NCBI RefSeq assembly: GCF_015864945.1
Contig: NZ_JADYWF010000001.1
Location: forward strand, 1,426,378-1,490,377
Length of the DNA: 64,000 bases
Reading direction: 5' to 3'
DNA from: Salinibacterium sp. NG253
GTDB lineage: Bacteria > Actinomycetota > Actinomycetes > Actinomycetales > Microbacteriaceae
Positions 54,110 to 62,310 of this stretch are shown one piece after another. The stretch's first letter is position 1, and each line of letters begins with the position of its first letter. The notes under the pieces were generated by a model, which was not told where the DNA came from, did no database searches, and saw only the letters and a program-made list of their open reading frames with translations. The position numbers and the translations under genes are program-made.

Positions 54110-54477
54110 GGAGCTATTCTCTCCCACACAACTGGGAGGTATTCGCTGAGGTCGGCACGCGACCCCGAGGCGCTGATGTCGCCGGAGTCGAGGGCTTCGG
54201 CCCACTCTCGTGTTCCCGTGGCCAGGGCAATCCAGGTCGCGGCATCCATCTCAACAACATTGGGCGGGGTACCGCGAGTGTGGTTGGGGCCTTCGATGGC
54301 CTGAACGGCACCGAATGGCGGCACTCGCACTTCGACCGAATTGCCTTCTGCTTCTTTTGCCAAAACCTGCAGGAGGTAGCGCACCGCGGTGGCTGTGGCG
54401 TCGCGGTCTGCTCGACCGTCGCGCACCATCCGGATGCTCGCTTCACCAGCAATGGGGGCTATTTTCAGCTGTGCCAT
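54106..54477 (-). CDS. Sterol-carrier-family protein
   Basis: 123 residues. A sterol-carrier/SCP2-like fold is suggested by VRYLLQVLAKEAEGNSVEVRVPPFGAVQAIEG and DAATWIALATGTREWAEAL, a small cytoplasmic lipid-binding family that in actinobacteria is often beside purF or purD. It is divergent from purD (about 50 bp) and coupled to the small membrane gene. The ligand is unknown. Confidence 0.82.
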   Translation of the reverse strand: MAQLKIAPIAGEASIRMVRDGRADRDATATAVRYLLQVLAKEAEGNSVEVRVPPFGAVQAIEGPNHTRGTPPNVVEMDAATWIALATGTREWAEALDSGDISASGSRADLSEYLPVVWERIAP

Positions 54478-54524
54478 GCCTTAACGCTAACAACTGTGGC
54501 TGTGGGCTTGGTTAGGCTGTGCTT

Positions 54525-55775
54525 GTGCGAATTCTTGTTCTTGGATCCGGTGCCCGCGAGCACGCCATTGTGACGTCACTTCTCAGTGAGGAGGAGACGC
54601 ACGAAATCACGGCTGCGCCCGGCAATGCCGGTATTGCATCGGTCGTGGAGACGGTGGCGCTTGACCCCACTCGGGGAAGCGTTGTTACCGAATACGCCCT
54701 CGACAATGACATCGAACTGGTCATCATCGGGCCCGAGGCTCCCCTGGTTGAGGGCGTCGCTGATGCTCTTCGCCGCCGCGGCATCGCCGTGTTCGGCCCC
54801 GGCAAGGCTGCCGCTGCTCTTGAGGGCAGCAAGACTTTCGCCAAGCGCATCATGGATGCCGCCAACGTGCCCACCGGTCGCGCCCACCGCGCCGGCTCTC
54901 TCGAAGAAGCCACTGCGGCTCTCGACGAGTTCGGCGCCCCCTACGTAGTCAAGGCTGACGGCCTCGCAGCCGGCAAGGGTGTTCTTGTCACGGGCGACCG
55001 CAACGCCGCCGTCGATCACGCCAAGCACTGGCTCACCTACGGCAGCGTGCTCGTCGAGGAATACCTCGCCGGCGAAGAAGTTTCCCTCTTCCTGCTGAGC
55101 GATGGCCACAACGTTGTTCCGCTCTCGCCGGCGCAGGACTACAAACGCGCCTACGACGGCGATGACGGACCCAACACGGGCGGCATGGGTGCGTACTCGC
55201 CGCTCAACTGGCTCCCCGACGGCTTCGTTCAAGAGGTCATCGACACGATCGCGCTCCCCACGATCCGTCAGCTTGCCGACGAGCAAACGCCGTTTATTGG
55301 ACTGCTCTACTGCGGCCTCATTGTGACGAAAGACGGCATCCGAGTCATTGAGTTCAACGCTCGTTTCGGTGACCCCGAGACGCAGGTTGTGCTCCCCCGC
55401 CTCGTTACGCCACTGAGCTCGCTGCTCTACGCGGCGGCGACCGGCGGCCTCCCCGACCATGCCACCCCCGAGTTCTCAGACGACGTTGCCGTCACCGTGG
55501 TGCTCGCGAGCGAGGGCTACCCCGAGAACCCCAAGATCGGTCGCCCGATTACGGGGCTGGATGCGGCCCTCGCCGTTCCCGGAATCACCATCGCCCACGC
55601 GGCCACCGCCAAAAAGGGTGACGAGTTTGTCGCCACCGGCGGACGCGTGCTCAGCGTCGTCGCGACCGGCGCGACGTTTGCGGTAGCCCGCGAACGCGCG
55701 TACGAAGCGCTCGGCCACATTCACCTTGAGGGCTCACACTTCCGCAGCGACATCGCTTTGCGCGTCGCGAAATGA
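54525..55775 (+). CDS. purD: Phosphoribosylamine-glycine ligase
   Basis: 416 residues from a GTG at 54525 (VRILVLGSGAREHAI). It makes glycinamide ribonucleotide, step 2 of purine synthesis. ATP-grasp features are FGPGKAAAALEGSKTFAKRIM, KADGLAAGKGVLV and RFGDPETQVVLPRL near residue 285. The stop overlaps the purC ATG by 4 bp (ATGA). Confidence 0.95.
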   Translation: MRILVLGSGAREHAIVTSLLSEEETHEITAAPGNAGIASVVETVALDPTRGSVVTEYALDNDIELVIIGPEAPLVEGVADALRRRGIAVFGPGKAAAALEGSKTFAKRIMDAANVPTGRAHRAGSLEEATAALDEFGAPYVVKADGLAAGKGVLVTGDRNAAVDHAKHWLTYGSVLVEEYLAGEEVSLFLLSDGHNVVPLSPAQDYKRAYDGDDGPNTGGMGAYSPLNWLPDGFVQEVIDTIALPTIRQLADEQTPFIGLLYCGLIVTKDGIRVIEFNARFGDPETQVVLPRLVTPLSSLLYAAATGGLPDHATPEFSDDVAVTVVLASEGYPENPKIGRPITGLDAALAVPGITIAHAATAKKGDEFVATGGRVLSVVATGATFAVARERAYEALGHIHLEGSHFRSDIALRVAK

Positions 55776-56701
55776 GCGACGTTGTGAACGGCGCTGCTAG
55801 CGCGGATGCTGCTGCCGGTGCGGGCTCTGCTGCTGGCGCTGGCACGTGGACGCTGACGTATTCCGGCAAAGTCCGCGACCTGTATGTGCGGGCCGACGAG
55901 CCACAGCTTGTGCTCATGGTTGCGAGTGATCGGGTGAGTGCGTTTGACCATGTGCTGGAGCCGGGCATCCCGAGCAAGGGCGCGCTGCTGACGCAACTGA
56001 GCAAGTGGTGGTTCGCGCAGCTCGCTGACATGCCGAACCATTTGGCGGATGCCGCTGGCGTCGCGAATCCCAACGTCGAGGCTCCGGCAGAGTTGGCCGA
56101 TCGGTCGATGATCGTGAAGCGCCTGGAAATGTATCCGGTGGAATGCGTCGTTCGCGGCTACCTGTCGGGCAGCGGCTGGTTGGAGTATCAGGAGTCGCAG
56201 AGCGTGTGCGGCATTGCGCTGCCGGCCGGTTTGAGCGATGGCGACCGCCTGCCCGAACCGATTTACACCCCGGCATGGAAAGCGCCAATGGGTGAGCACG
56301 ACGAGAACATCAGTTTTGAGCGCACTGTCGAACTCGTCGGTGCTGAGGTTGCGACTGCGCTTCGGGATGCTTCGCTCGACATCTTCGCCCGTGCCTCCGC
56401 CATCGCGGAAACTCGTGGCGTGATTCTCGCTGACACCAAGTTCGAATTCGGCGCCGACCCGGAGACCGGTGCTCTCGTGCTCGCCGACGAAGTTCTGACG
56501 AGCGACTCCAGCCGCTACTGGGATGCCGAACTTTATGCCGCCGGTGGCCCGGGCCGTCTCGCGAGCTTCGACAAGCAGATCGTGCGCAACTGGCTTTCCG
56601 CCCACTGGGACAAGCAGGGCGTTCCGCCCGAGCTTCCCGCCGACATCGTGGAGCAGACCGCGGCGCGCTATCGCGAGCTGATTGAGCGGCTTACCGCGTA
56701 G
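55772..56701 (+). CDS. purC: Phosphoribosylaminoimidazole-succinocarboxamide synthase
   Basis: 309 residues. It joins CAIR with aspartate, step 7 of purine synthesis. An Ala/Gly-rich start of about 28 residues precedes the core (YSGKVRDLYV; LVMVASDRVSAFDHVLEPGIPSKGALLTQ; VRGYLSGSGWLEYQES). The C-terminal half has DEVLTSDSSRYWDAE and SFDKQIVRNWL. It is coupled to purD. Confidence 0.95.
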   Translation: MSDVVNGAASADAAAGAGSAAGAGTWTLTYSGKVRDLYVRADEPQLVLMVASDRVSAFDHVLEPGIPSKGALLTQLSKWWFAQLADMPNHLADAAGVANPNVEAPAELADRSMIVKRLEMYPVECVVRGYLSGSGWLEYQESQSVCGIALPAGLSDGDRLPEPIYTPAWKAPMGEHDENISFERTVELVGAEVATALRDASLDIFARASAIAETRGVILADTKFEFGADPETGALVLADEVLTSDSSRYWDAELYAAGGPGRLASFDKQIVRNWLSAHWDKQGVPPELPADIVEQTAARYRELIERLTA

Positions 56702-56777
56702 CTTTGGATTGATCAGTTTCCGCGATCCGCTGTGGAAAGCGAACTATCGAGAGCTCTCGGATGAGTACGCTCCAGAG

Positions 56778-57434
56778 ATGAACCCGCGCAAAACTGTCAT
56801 GGTTTACATCGATGGGTTCTCGCTATACAAGGGGATGCTTCAACGCAGCTTTCCCGAATATAAGTGGCTTGACCTCGAAGCGCTGGCCGCACGGCTCTTT
56901 CCCCGTCGCAGCGTCGCGGGCGTCAAGTTTTTCACGGCACCGCTTAAGCCTCTTACGAACGACCCCGGTGTTGGGCAGCGCCAGCAGGTTTACTGGCGTG
57001 CTCTGCAGACGACACGCGTAGAAATTGTCGAGGGTAAGTTCAATTTTTCGAAGCAGTACTTGCCGCTGCATCCTGAAGAGTTAGACGAAGCGGGTCGTGT
57101 CAGGACCGTGCTGATTAAGCGGCCGGAGGAGAAGGGCAGCGATGTGGCGCTTGCATCTCATCTCATCGTGGATGCGCTGGAAAACCGGGCGGACTCATAC
57201 GCACTGATTACCAACGACTCGGACCTCGTTCCGCCACTGCAGCTGCTCAGTGCACGCGGGAAAGACCTCACACTCGTGTCCGTCGCGAACGAGAAATACA
57301 ACAAGGCATTCGACACTGCTGGGCTTCAGACGATCCGCCAAATACGCCGTGGCGCTCTCGCGTCATCACAGTTCCCTGCGGCTTTGCGAGATGCGGAGGG
57401 ACGAACTATTCGAAAGCCGCCGACTTGGCCATGA
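56778..57434 (+). CDS. NYN-domain (PIN-like) nuclease
   Basis: 218 residues from the ATG at 56778, 76 bp past purC. The NYN/LabA-like fold shows VMVYIDGFSLYKGM (Asp near 11), KGSDVALASHLIVDAL, and YALITNDSDLVPPLQL (Asp pair near 145), the acidic residues of a metal-dependent RNase. Base composition and codon use look somewhat lower in GC than the purine genes. The role is unknown; members act in RNA decay or in defence. It stands alone before a terminator. Confidence 0.85.
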   Translation: MNPRKTVMVYIDGFSLYKGMLQRSFPEYKWLDLEALAARLFPRRSVAGVKFFTAPLKPLTNDPGVGQRQQVYWRALQTTRVEIVEGKFNFSKQYLPLHPEELDEAGRVRTVLIKRPEEKGSDVALASHLIVDALENRADSYALITNDSDLVPPLQLLSARGKDLTLVSVANEKYNKAFDTAGLQTIRQIRRGALASSQFPAALRDAEGRTIRKPPTWP

Positions 57435-57443
57435 AATAAAGCA

Positions 57444-57465
57444 GGCCCCCGATCTCTCGAGGGCC
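57444..57465. terminator. Hairpin after the NYN gene
   Basis: GGCCCCCGA pairs with TCGAGGGCC (one mismatch) around a TCTC loop, 10 bp past the stop. There is no clear T run, so its strength is uncertain. Confidence 0.45.
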
Positions 57466-57559
57466 GCGCCCGGTAGCCGAAGCATCCGGGTGGTTATAAG
57501 TAGATGTTAGCGCACTCGGCCAATAGTTGCCTAAGATTTCTCACCGCCGCTTCGTGGGT

Positions 57560-58042
57560 TCAACTAGTCGCGAGCCGCAACAGCATGGTGTCAGAGTCGC
57601 CAGAACGGCCGACGACCTGAAACCCCGAGCGTGAGTACAGCGAGCGGGCGCGGTTTCCGTCCTCGACGCTCAGGCTGATGCCGGGCATCCCGCGCTCGGC
57701 GGCTGCAGCGATTATTCCCCGCAGCAAGCGTTCACCAATCCCTTGAACGCGAAAGCCGTCAAACGTTGTGATGCTCAGTTCAGGGATCGTTTCTTCAACG
57801 AATCCATAGCCGGGGTGCTCTGCGGAAAAGAAAACCAGCCACGCGACTGCGCGAACGTCGCCGGCAGCTTCGTCCAGCATCCCGAAGTCGTCTTCTCGAG
57901 GGAAGTCGGAATAGTAGTGCGCGAGGTCCTCGGACTGATCGAGATCGTCGAAGGTGAAACGAAGCCCGCACCAGTTCATGTTGGCCAACGTTGCTGCCCT
58001 CAGAAGGGGCCGATCAGATGCGGTGAGCCAACGAATCGACAT
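57560..58042 (-). CDS. GNAT-family N-acetyltransferase
   Basis: 160 residues. The acetyl-CoA-binding region is FRVQGIGERLLRGIIAAAAERGM near residues 95-120 (RxxGxG/A type), and EDGNRARSLYSRSGFQVVGRS follows, with the usual conserved Asn and Tyr. The substrate is unknown. It is alone on its strand. Confidence 0.85.
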   Translation of the reverse strand: MSIRWLTASDRPLLRAATLANMNWCGLRFTFDDLDQSEDLAHYYSDFPREDDFGMLDEAAGDVRAVAWLVFFSAEHPGYGFVEETIPELSITTFDGFRVQGIGERLLRGIIAAAAERGMPGISLSVEDGNRARSLYSRSGFQVVGRSGDSDTMLLRLATS

Positions 58043-58149
58043 GCGCCAATTCTAAGACGGATTGAGTTATCAACTCGTGAGCCAACCACCGTTTGTGAAG
58101 TAATCTTCAGCTACGAGTCGGCCGCTTGCCGCTCAAGGATCGGGGGATC

Positions 58150-58515
58150 ATGAAGCGGGCTACCTGGGTCGAAGGCTTTGTGCTCATCGCCCTGGGCATG
58201 ATGGTGTCGGGCGGCGTGCTGCTGAACCTTGGCGCGAACAATTACGAGGGGCAATGGAGGAATTGCACCGACCACACATCTCGACCTGAAGCGCTGAGCG
58301 GAGCCGGCGAATACCGGATCGTTGCATCATTCTCGTTGTTCCCCCTCGGCTTCAACTGCGAGTACTCGTCCTACAGCGCTTCCGAAGAGCCCGTTAACGT
58401 CTTTCTCGACCAAGGGACTGTTCCCGCGATCTTCGGCATCGCGCTCACGTGGATCGGCGGCGGAGTGATTGCGGGCGGTGCGATTCTCAGTCACCGGGCG
58501 CTTAGTGGGCCGTGA
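58150..58515 (+). CDS. Hypothetical membrane protein
   Basis: 121 residues from an ATG at 58150 that has a GGGGGAT ribosome site. It has two membrane helices (VEGFVLIALGMMVSGGVLL near the N-terminus and AIFGIALTWIGGGVIAGGAI near the C-terminus). The loop between them carries two Cys (NCTDH; NCEYSS) and several Ser/Tyr. No family is recognised. Its 3' end overlaps the convergent HAAS gene by 14 bp. Confidence 0.65.
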   Translation: MKRATWVEGFVLIALGMMVSGGVLLNLGANNYEGQWRNCTDHTSRPEALSGAGEYRIVASFSLFPLGFNCEYSSYSASEEPVNVFLDQGTVPAIFGIALTWIGGGVIAGGAILSHRALSGP

Positions 58516-59344
58516 CGTTGCGGATGCCCGCCTGAGCGCACGTCTGCGGAAAGTCTTGCCGCAGACCGGCGGTGTCGCCGAAGCTCAGCGGCTCGAGAAC
58601 ATTCGCAGCCCAACCGCCATCAGGGTCGGAGACGAAGTCGTAGCTAGGCCATTGCGTGAGCATCGCCTCAGCGGCGACTAAGCGTTCGGCATCGTCGTCG
58701 CCAGCTGCGCCCAGATATTCGGCCTCCCAAGCGCACAACCACGTGAAGTGCGCGACGGTAGCGCCGGCACCAGATTGCAGCACTCCGTCATCCGTTGATT
58801 CGAGGTCCAGACCGTCGGGCACGCCGGTGGGGTATGCCGCAGCGCTGGGCAGTGGCTCGGGCATCGTTTCGATTGCGGCGAGATACTCGAAGTAGGCGGT
58901 GCCTTCGGTCACGCGGACGGGTCCCTCTGGGGTTTCGTTCACGACGAACGAAGGATCAACATCGGGTTGCGTGGGGTCAGGCCCGACGCCCGTGTCCGCA
59001 GGGTTGCCCGGCCACAAGAAGAACGCCGCAGAGATAGCTGCGGCCGCAATCACCACTGCGCCGAGGGCCATCCGCACACCCGATCGAGATTTATCGGCGG
59101 GATCGGCAGAAGAAGAGCCGTCATCGGGGATGCCTTCCTGCCCCAGAATTTCAGCCGGCGAACCGAAGGCTGCGATGGCCGCAGTCGCGTCGGCCTGCGA
59201 TGACGAGGGAGGGATGGTCTCGTGCAAGTGGCTAGCGATTTCTTCCCGCAACTCGAGACGACGAGGTGCGGTGAGCGAGGTTGCCGCCGCATCGAACTCG
59301 CGAAGGTAGGCCGTGACGATCGGATGCTCGGCAACGGTAGTCAT
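58502..59344 (-). CDS. Membrane protein with N-terminal HAAS-type domain
   Basis: 280 residues. Residues 1-60 form the helical HAAS (DUF1700-like) signalling domain (YLREFDAAA; RRLELREEIASHLHETI; AIAAFGSPAEIL). A single membrane helix (GVRMALGAVVIAAAAISAAFFLW) follows. The extracytoplasmic remainder of about 165 residues is acidic and ends in a Cys-containing stretch. The start overlaps the PadR gene by 4 bp. HAAS proteins are typically controlled by, and interact with, such PadR partners. Confidence 0.82.
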   Translation of the reverse strand: MTTVAEHPIVTAYLREFDAAATSLTAPRRLELREEIASHLHETIPPSSSQADATAAIAAFGSPAEILGQEGIPDDGSSSADPADKSRSGVRMALGAVVIAAAAISAAFFLWPGNPADTGVGPDPTQPDVDPSFVVNETPEGPVRVTEGTAYFEYLAAIETMPEPLPSAAAYPTGVPDGLDLESTDDGVLQSGAGATVAHFTWLCAWEAEYLGAAGDDDAERLVAAEAMLTQWPSYDFVSDPDGGWAANVLEPLSFGDTAGLRQDFPQTCAQAGIRNVTAH

Positions 59345-59703
59345 GACTGCTCACTCTCACTAGATGCGGAAGGGATGCTCTGCAGAAGTGTTCCGACGGA
59401 GCCGGAGAACTGGCGCCAATCTTCACGGAAGAGTTCGAGGTCGCGACGACCGACATCCGTGAGGCTGTAATAGCGTCGCGGTCGCTCGGTGTCGCTCACT
59501 TCCCAGTGGCTGCTGACTTGACCCGCTTCTTGTAGGCGGCTCAGCAGCGGGTACACGGTGCCCTGGCTCGTGAGCAACTGACCGACGTCGTTCAGTTCGC
59601 GAACGATTTGTAGCCCGAAGCGCGGGCCGGTCGAGAGCAACGCGAGGATGCACGGCCCAACGACCCCTCGCCGGAGTTGGGTGCTTGCTGCGCTTTCGAC
59701 CAT
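59341..59703 (-). CDS. PadR-family transcriptional regulator
   Basis: 120 residues. The PadR winged helix is clear (LRRGVVGPCILALLSTGPRFGLQIVRELND; QGTVYPLLSRLQEAGQVSSHWE; YYSLTDVGRRDLELFREDW). It is coupled to the HAAS gene by ATGA and probably represses its own operon. Confidence 0.92.
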   Translation of the reverse strand: MVESAASTQLRRGVVGPCILALLSTGPRFGLQIVRELNDVGQLLTSQGTVYPLLSRLQEAGQVSSHWEVSDTERPRRYYSLTDVGRRDLELFREDWRQFSGSVGTLLQSIPSASSESEQS

Positions 59704-59791
59704 GCCGTCGACGATACCTTGTGTCGCAAGAGTTAAACAAGAGAAACGGTCACATCTTCCCTTCCACCGAAGCGACTGGCACGATAATCAG

Positions 59792-60286
59792 ATGACCACC
59801 ATTCTTCGCGACCCAGTGCCGGCCGACGCCGACGCTCTCGCTCAATTGCATGTCGCGAGCTGGCGGGAAGCCTATTCGCACCTGCTGCCGGAGGACTTTT
59901 TCACGGCCGAGTATGTGGCCGGACGCCAGAAGATGTGGAATCACATCCTTAACCATCCGCGAGCGGAGCGGTGCATCCAAGTCGCTGACCTCGCCGGCAC
60001 AATCGTTGGATTTGCTTCGGTTGGGCGGGAGGCCTCCGTCAAAGAAACTACCGTGCCTGCGCAAGCCCAACTCGAAGCGATTTATGTTGTGGCGGCGCAC
60101 CATGGCACCGGCATCGGTCAGGCATTGCTCGACGCGACCCTAGGCGACTCGCCTGCTGCGCTATGGGTCGCCAAGGACAATCCCCGGGCTGTGGCCTTCT
60201 ACCGCCGCAATGGCTTCGAGTTCGACGGCACCGAAGACATCGACCCTGCGACTCCCCAACTCGTTGACGCGCGGATGGTGCGCTGA
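59792..60286 (+). CDS. GNAT-family N-acetyltransferase
   Basis: 164 residues from the ATG at 59792. The acetyl-CoA loop is AAHHGTGIGQALLDATLGD near residues 105-120, preceded by LEAIYVV and followed by NPRAVAFYRRNGFEFDG, the standard C-terminal GNAT signature. The target is unknown. There is no ribosome site in the usual place, so a leaderless or weakly translated start is likely. Confidence 0.88.
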   Translation: MTTILRDPVPADADALAQLHVASWREAYSHLLPEDFFTAEYVAGRQKMWNHILNHPRAERCIQVADLAGTIVGFASVGREASVKETTVPAQAQLEAIYVVAAHHGTGIGQALLDATLGDSPAALWVAKDNPRAVAFYRRNGFEFDGTEDIDPATPQLVDARMVR

Positions 60287-60385
60287 CAGTCCGTGCGGCC
60301 AGTGACCTGCCGCCGCTACCGAAGCTGCGTACAGACGTAGTGCGCAGCTCCGGCGGGGAGATGCCCGGCCACCCGGGCATCCGCA

Positions 60386-60859
60386 TCAACGCAGGGCGGT
60401 GGTTCCGAACGTGGCGAGTACACCGAACAGAACACCCCAGATAATGATCGAGATGATCTGCCACACGATCACGGCGTTGCGCGAAGCGCCGAACGACACC
60501 ATCGCGGCCGAAGTGATCTGGCTGGGCAGGAGGGTTTGGCCGAGGAGGCTGACGCCGGCGACTCCGTAGCGATCGAACCGTTCGCGGAGCTTCTGGCGAC
60601 GAGCTGTTTCCGGCTTGGGCTCGCGGCCCGCGGCAACCTTGGCACGAACCCGGTGGGCGACGAACACGAAGATCAGCATCGAGATGACGTTACCCACAAT
60701 CGCAGCAATGATCACGACCACGGGGTTGACGCCGGCGACGATCCCGATCACCGAACCGCCGTACGACTCCACATACGGAATCGCCGCGATCAACATCACA
60801 CCCACCCACTGCAGCAGTTCGGGGAGTCCGGAAGTGAAGGAAGTGAAAGCGTCGTACAT
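60386..60859 (-). CDS. Small multidrug export protein (Sm_multidrug_ex family)
   Basis: 157 residues with about four membrane helices. The family start GVMLIAAIPYVESYGGSVIGIVAGVNP, the cytoplasmic loop ARRQKLRERFDRYGVAGVSLLGQTLLPSQI and the C-terminal helices match PF06695-type proteins, distant DedA relatives. True export activity is unproven for the family. It is divergent from a DesK-like kinase. Confidence 0.85.
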   Translation of the reverse strand: MYDAFTSFTSGLPELLQWVGVMLIAAIPYVESYGGSVIGIVAGVNPVVVIIAAIVGNVISMLIFVFVAHRVRAKVAAGREPKPETARRQKLRERFDRYGVAGVSLLGQTLLPSQITSAAMVSFGASRNAVIVWQIISIIIWGVLFGVLATFGTTALR

Positions 60860-61002
60860 GGTGTGCCTTTCTGATGAGGATGACGAGAATCGTCCGGCAT
60901 GTCACTGGCTGGGGTGCCGGCGACGAATCAATCCTCGCCGCGGATGATCGCGCCGGACAGTGCCGCCGCGTCACGGCATCCAGTGCACTTTCGCACCCGC
61001 GA

Positions 61003-61020
61003 CAGTGACAAATGTCACTG
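61003..61020. promoter_or_regulatory. Palindromic operator before the DesK-like kinase
   Basis: CAGTGACA-AA-TGTCACTG has perfect 8-bp arms and ends 16 bp before the kinase ATG. It is the best candidate for autoregulation by the LuxR-type regulator encoded two genes on, and might also reach the divergent small multidrug gene. Confidence 0.6.
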
Positions 61021-61036
61021 CTCTACGCTGGAGGCC

Positions 61037-62269
61037 ATGCTCGAATCCACTACGCCCGCGACGCCCCGCGACGGCGAACAGGCTCGCGGCGTTCGCGGAG
61101 TGCGCGCCACGTGGAACTACACCCTCGGCTCCATCGTGTTCTTCTACATCGTGTTGAACGCAGTCGTGATCCTAAATATGCTCGCCATCTTCGCGGCATC
61201 AGGCTCGCCTCTCGATGGCCTTCTCATCGCGCTGACGGTGGTTGCGGTGGCAGCCCAAGTGCGCGGATGCTGGTTCCTTCGCACGGAGCGAGGGCAGGGC
61301 ATCCCGAACATTGCGTGGCTCATCGCGCTTCTCGCCCCCGCCCTTGCGGTCTGGGTGATCGGACTTTTCAGGCCCGAGGTGGGATTTCTTTCCGCTGTTC
61401 CGCTGTGGATGGCCGTGTGTGTGGTTGCCCCCCTCTTTCCGCGTCGCCAACTCTGGACACTGCTCGCCGTCGGGCTTGCGGCGTCCATCGCCCACCCTGT
61501 GCTCGCGACCATGATCTTCGGCAACCCCATCAGCCCTGCGGCGATTGCCGACGCCTGGCTGGTGTTTTTTTATGGAATTCTGCTGCCGCTCATGGTGCTT
61601 TCAGCCCTGTGGTGGTGGGACATTGTCGTCACCCTCGACCGTCTGCGTTCGAGCGCGGCCGAGCTCGCTGTCACCGAAGAACGCCTGCGTTTCGCCTCTG
61701 ACCTGCACGATATTCAGGGGCACCACCTGCAAGTGATCGCCCTCAAATCTGAGTTGGCCGAACGGATGCTCGCCATCGACCCTGAGGCCGCACGGGAACA
61801 CATCCACGAAACTCGGATGATCGCCAAGCAAGCCCTCGAAGAGACCCGCTCCCTCGTCGCCGGATATCGCGAAGTTGAGCTGGACAACGAACTCGAGAAC
61901 GCGCGCGAAGTTCTCGCGGCTGCTGGTGCTCAGTGTGATCTGACCATCGGCACGATGCCCGCTGACGCTGAAGTGCGGCGTGCATTGGGGCTCGCCGTGC
62001 GCGAGGCCACGACGAATATCTTGCGACACAGCGAAGCAACCCAAGTGTCGATCCAGCTAGACAGCAACGACACCGAGAGCACGCTGGTGATCAGCAACAA
62101 CGAACTGCGAAGGTCAGCCTCGGCGGGCGAAGTTCCCGGTAGTGGGCTCGTGGGACTCCGAAGCCGCGTCGCCGCCCTCGGCGGAACACTCGATACCGCC
62201 GTCGATGACAGAGGAGACCGCTTCGAGCTGAGCGTGCGAATTCCGTCGCGAGCGAGAGTGACAGCGTGA
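61037..62269 (+). CDS. Sensor histidine kinase, NarL/DesK-like
   Basis: 410 residues from the ATG at 61037 (GGAGG a few bases before). Five to six membrane helices (about 20-195) lack an obvious periplasmic sensor, as in DesK-type kinases sensing membrane state. The HisKA_3 motif is RFASDLHDIQGHHLQV near residue 215, and the ATPase core has REATTNILRHSEA and GSGLVGLRSRVAALGGTL. The stop overlaps the response regulator's GTG. Confidence 0.92.
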   Translation: MLESTTPATPRDGEQARGVRGVRATWNYTLGSIVFFYIVLNAVVILNMLAIFAASGSPLDGLLIALTVVAVAAQVRGCWFLRTERGQGIPNIAWLIALLAPALAVWVIGLFRPEVGFLSAVPLWMAVCVVAPLFPRRQLWTLLAVGLAASIAHPVLATMIFGNPISPAAIADAWLVFFYGILLPLMVLSALWWWDIVVTLDRLRSSAAELAVTEERLRFASDLHDIQGHHLQVIALKSELAERMLAIDPEAAREHIHETRMIAKQALEETRSLVAGYREVELDNELENAREVLAAAGAQCDLTIGTMPADAEVRRALGLAVREATTNILRHSEATQVSIQLDSNDTESTLVISNNELRRSASAGEVPGSGLVGLRSRVAALGGTLDTAVDDRGDRFELSVRIPSRARVTA

Positions 62270-62310
62270 GCGAGGCTGGCGTGAGCGAGGCTGGCGTGAG
62301 TGCAGCCGGC
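62266..62310 (+). repeat. 15-bp tandem repeat over the start of the DesR-like gene
   Basis: GTGAGCGAGGCTGGC occurs twice exactly (62266-62295), followed by a third diverged copy GTGAGTGCAGCCGGC (62296-62310). Each copy begins with a GTG and codes VSEAG or VSAAG, so the gene has three stacked candidate start codons. Confidence 0.92.
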
